A DNA stretch of 64,000 bases, from the NCBI GenBank assembly GCA_023101725.1, contig JALJCO010003962.1, positions 118,501 through 182,500 on the forward strand, written 5' to 3'. Position 1 is the stretch's first letter. Each line of letters opens with the position of its first letter. The notes under the pieces were generated by a model. It was not told the DNA's origin and did not search any database. It saw only the letters and a list, made by a program, of their open reading frames with translations. The stretch comes from Atherinomorus stipes (Eukaryota; Chordata; Actinopteri; Atheriniformes; Atherinidae). The position numbers were made by a program, and so were the translations under genes. Below are positions 61,876-64,000 of this stretch, piece by piece.

Positions 61876-63338
61876 CTGTGGGGAAAATACAGACAAAATT
61901 ATGGAAAGCTATTGGGAGAAATAATTTTTGCATGGTAATAAAGAGAAGTGGGATGCAGCAAAAAGTTGAGCATTTTGACAGTTAAGCCTAATGGAGCACA
62001 AATTTTTTCAATGTAACTTTGCAATTAAATACATAGTACATACTGGTTTAAGATTAGTTTAACTAACAACTATTTACAGTGCAAGCAACTTATACAGTAT
62101 GAAGCATAGTGGCATCTTCTTCACCTAGATCAAAAATGCAGATGGACAGAATTCACCAGCTTGCATCTTAGTTATGACATTTCGAGAGAGAGTAAAGATA
62201 TGAACATATTTTATGCTAGAGGAAAGAAGCCCAACTTGTTAAAAAGTCAAACCAGAACGAGTACTGTATGATTATTGTTCAATTAACTGTGCAACCTTGA
62301 GGGTTTCCATCATTCAGTACAACAGATGAGAGAAAGCAATTCTTGATCTGTTTACTATTATGCATAAATGTTTTAACTGCAAATACAATTACATGAGAGA
62401 ATAGTAATCATGTGAGCATAATCATTCCAAATGTCTTCATTAACCTGCTTGAGAACACCTGCATTACAAGACCAGAAATGTTATACTTTGACATTTCTTC
62501 ACACACTTGCTCTCATATTGACATCATCTTGTTGCACCCCTGTCCTCTGCTGTGGACATTGGCTGTATGATTGTGTGGCTACCCTGAACAATAATTTTGT
62601 TCCTGTATTCATCTTCAGTTAACTGCCATTGCTCTTTGGAAGGGTAACGTGAGCTCTAAAAGTTAGGAGGTTTATGGTAAAATTGAAAAATGAAAAGATA
62701 ATTAAGGGTTTGGTAATAGCCTGGCACCCCCCACCATGTATGAGATGCATGGCGATAGTCAGGCTGGTGTGCCAGGCAGGCTAGGTTTGGTAGGCTACTG
62801 ATTGACTCCCCTCTCTAGCCCTTAACTGATAGCATGGCTACTAAATGATGGCTGCTAACACTAAGCTAGAGGTTGGAAGGAGGTCACATTAGCATACCTC
62901 CTCAACGGCACGTGGGAAAGAAGTTACAGCAACTATATTTTCCTCCCAACACAAGTCCCCTTGTATGTTGCCATTGTAGAGCAACATAACAATCAAGCAG
63001 ATGTCTTTATCAGACTAGCCATTTACCCATGATGTAGTTTATACACATTTACAAATGTCAAACGTATGTGCTGCCCTTCCTCACGTTCGTGTACTGACTA
63101 TGCTGGTAAGACAATAACGTAGCTTGTCATTTTATACCACAAAATCGAACGATGAAGTCGATATTGTTGCTATGCTACCATGTTAGATGTAACGAAACAT
63201 TAGCTACATGGTCAACTGATGCTCAAATTGGACACAACATTCTTGTGTGTCATTAAAAACTGTTCAACCCCAAATACCCACTGTTGAGCTAGCGTGTCTT
63301 CCTTTCTGAAATCAGACTGCAATACAGTATGAGCTTAC
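61876..63338 (-). other. mettl15: mettl15 first intron
   Basis: It runs from donor GTAAGC at 63338 to the acceptor before 61875. The sequence is AT-rich with no recognised repeat of any size and no exon. The length is 1463 bp if the first exon is placed correctly. Confidence 0.65.
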
Positions 63339-63410
63339 CGTTGTAGACCACAGAGAAGCACCGCCTTTTGTAACTTTCACGTGACCTCTGTGTCACTTTG
63401 GTCCGCCCAG
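63339..63410 (-). other. mettl15: mettl15 non-coding first exon (predicted)
   Basis: Minus-strand text GTCTACAACG is followed by the strong donor GTAAGC at 63338. The segment upstream is compact, CpG-containing and adjacent to promoter motifs. It has no ATG that would change the reading frame of the coding exon. The 5' end is a guess, as no transcription start can be read from sequence alone. Confidence 0.55.
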
Positions 63411-63480
63411 CGTGTTGCGGTTCACGTCCAATCGGCTGTCACACAGGAAGAAGGCTGGTGTTTAAAAATATTGGCGCTTG
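63370..63480. promoter_or_regulatory. bidirectional promoter region (predicted)
   Basis: Between the two divergent first exons lie a CACGTG E-box (63378-63383, in TCACGTGACC), a CCAAT box with flank CCAATCGG (63428-63435, NF-Y type), and ATTGGCGCTTG near 63470, which resembles an E2F site. No TATA box is placed convincingly. This is a typical layout for a housekeeping or cell-cycle divergent pair. Confidence 0.5.
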
Positions 63481-63603
63481 TCGTGCTAGTTACAACTAAT
63501 TGTTCATCGTTAAAAACCTTACTTCTTTATACTATTAACCTCCTGTGTAACTACATTACGCCACCGTGGTAAAGTAATGAGAGATAACCGTTAACGATAA
63601 CAG
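63470..63603 (+). other. plus-strand non-coding first exon, predicted kif18a
   Basis: The donor CAG/GTAAGA lies at 63601-63606, after about 130 bp that starts near the E2F-like site. In human, KIF18A (a mitotic kinesin-8) lies head-to-head with METTL15, and that known synteny is the only basis for naming the neighbour. No motor-domain exon is visible in the remaining 400 bp. The upstream frame MTSVSLWSAQRVAVHVQSAV from 63381 is not supported as coding. Confidence 0.4.
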
Positions 63604-64000
63604 GTAAGACACTAATTACATAGTACCATGAAGAAAACACACCAAACGTACCGTTAGAAAATATTCAAGAGTTAGCTGGCTAGCTAGCACGCGTTTGCCA
63701 AGACATATAAGTGAATAAGTGAATAACCTGTGGATTTTAAATGATAAAAGCAATGTGTGTTTATGTTGAATATTCATGGAACCTAAGGTACAAAGCTGAC
63801 AGTAGCAGTTACAACATTTTATTTTTTTCACGTTGGTGTCCGTTTGATTGAGCCTTCAGCCTTGTCTTTAGATTGCATTGTCATGACATACAAGTAGATT
63901 GTTAAATGGGGAGATATTGGCTCCTGTAACAGTTTTAATATTGGCATTCTTTAGGGATCAGACATGCTAAACAAATAATTAGTGTTGGGGAGGGGAATAT
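63604..64000. other. putative first intron of the plus-strand gene
   Basis: Unremarkable AT-rich sequence to the right edge. No exon recognised. Confidence 0.4.

Overview
The window is vertebrate genomic DNA, almost certainly from a teleost fish. It is AT-rich and consists mostly of intron, with very few coding exons. Its interspersed repeats are typical of fish: hAT elements with 8-bp target duplications, Tc1/mariner, PIF-Harbinger, Kolobok-like TTAA elements, L2/CR1-type LINEs and tRNA-derived SINEs. No prokaryotic features are present. Most open frames are chance or transposon-derived.

The one host gene supported by coding sequence is mettl15, on the minus strand. It encodes the mitochondrial 12S rRNA m4C methyltransferase, the RsmH/MraW family. 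A probable non-coding first exon lies near 63339-63410. The first coding exon is 61636-61875, with its ATG at 61860-61858. The next coding exon is 24938-25074. The coding exons join in phase 0 across a 36.6-kb intron, and the join carries the SAM-binding motif [16 protein letters not shown] found no later exon between 1 and 24937, so the gene should continue beyond the left edge. At the right edge, 63340-63605 looks like a bidirectional promoter with a plus-strand first exon. By analogy with the human locus, that neighbour is predicted to be kif18a, but no kif18a coding sequence is visible.

Layout. 1-24937 is the intron after the second coding exon: LINE and SINE remnants, hAT MITEs, three Tc1 remnants (one split by a hAT element), a GC-rich island, a hAT with a BED-like finger, and a Harbinger element with a MADF-like frame. 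25075-61635 is the giant intron: a head-to-head MITE pair, TTAA-flanked elements, an L2-type reverse transcriptase split by a TTAA MITE, and a 2.8-kb hAT holding a Kolobok element with a THAP-like frame. A Kolobok-like MITE near 60 kb carries a second element. 61876-63338 is the first intron.

No new multi-gene system was found. The most informative signals are the nested insertions, whose ages can be ordered, and a long-armed TTAA element family present only as one-armed copies.
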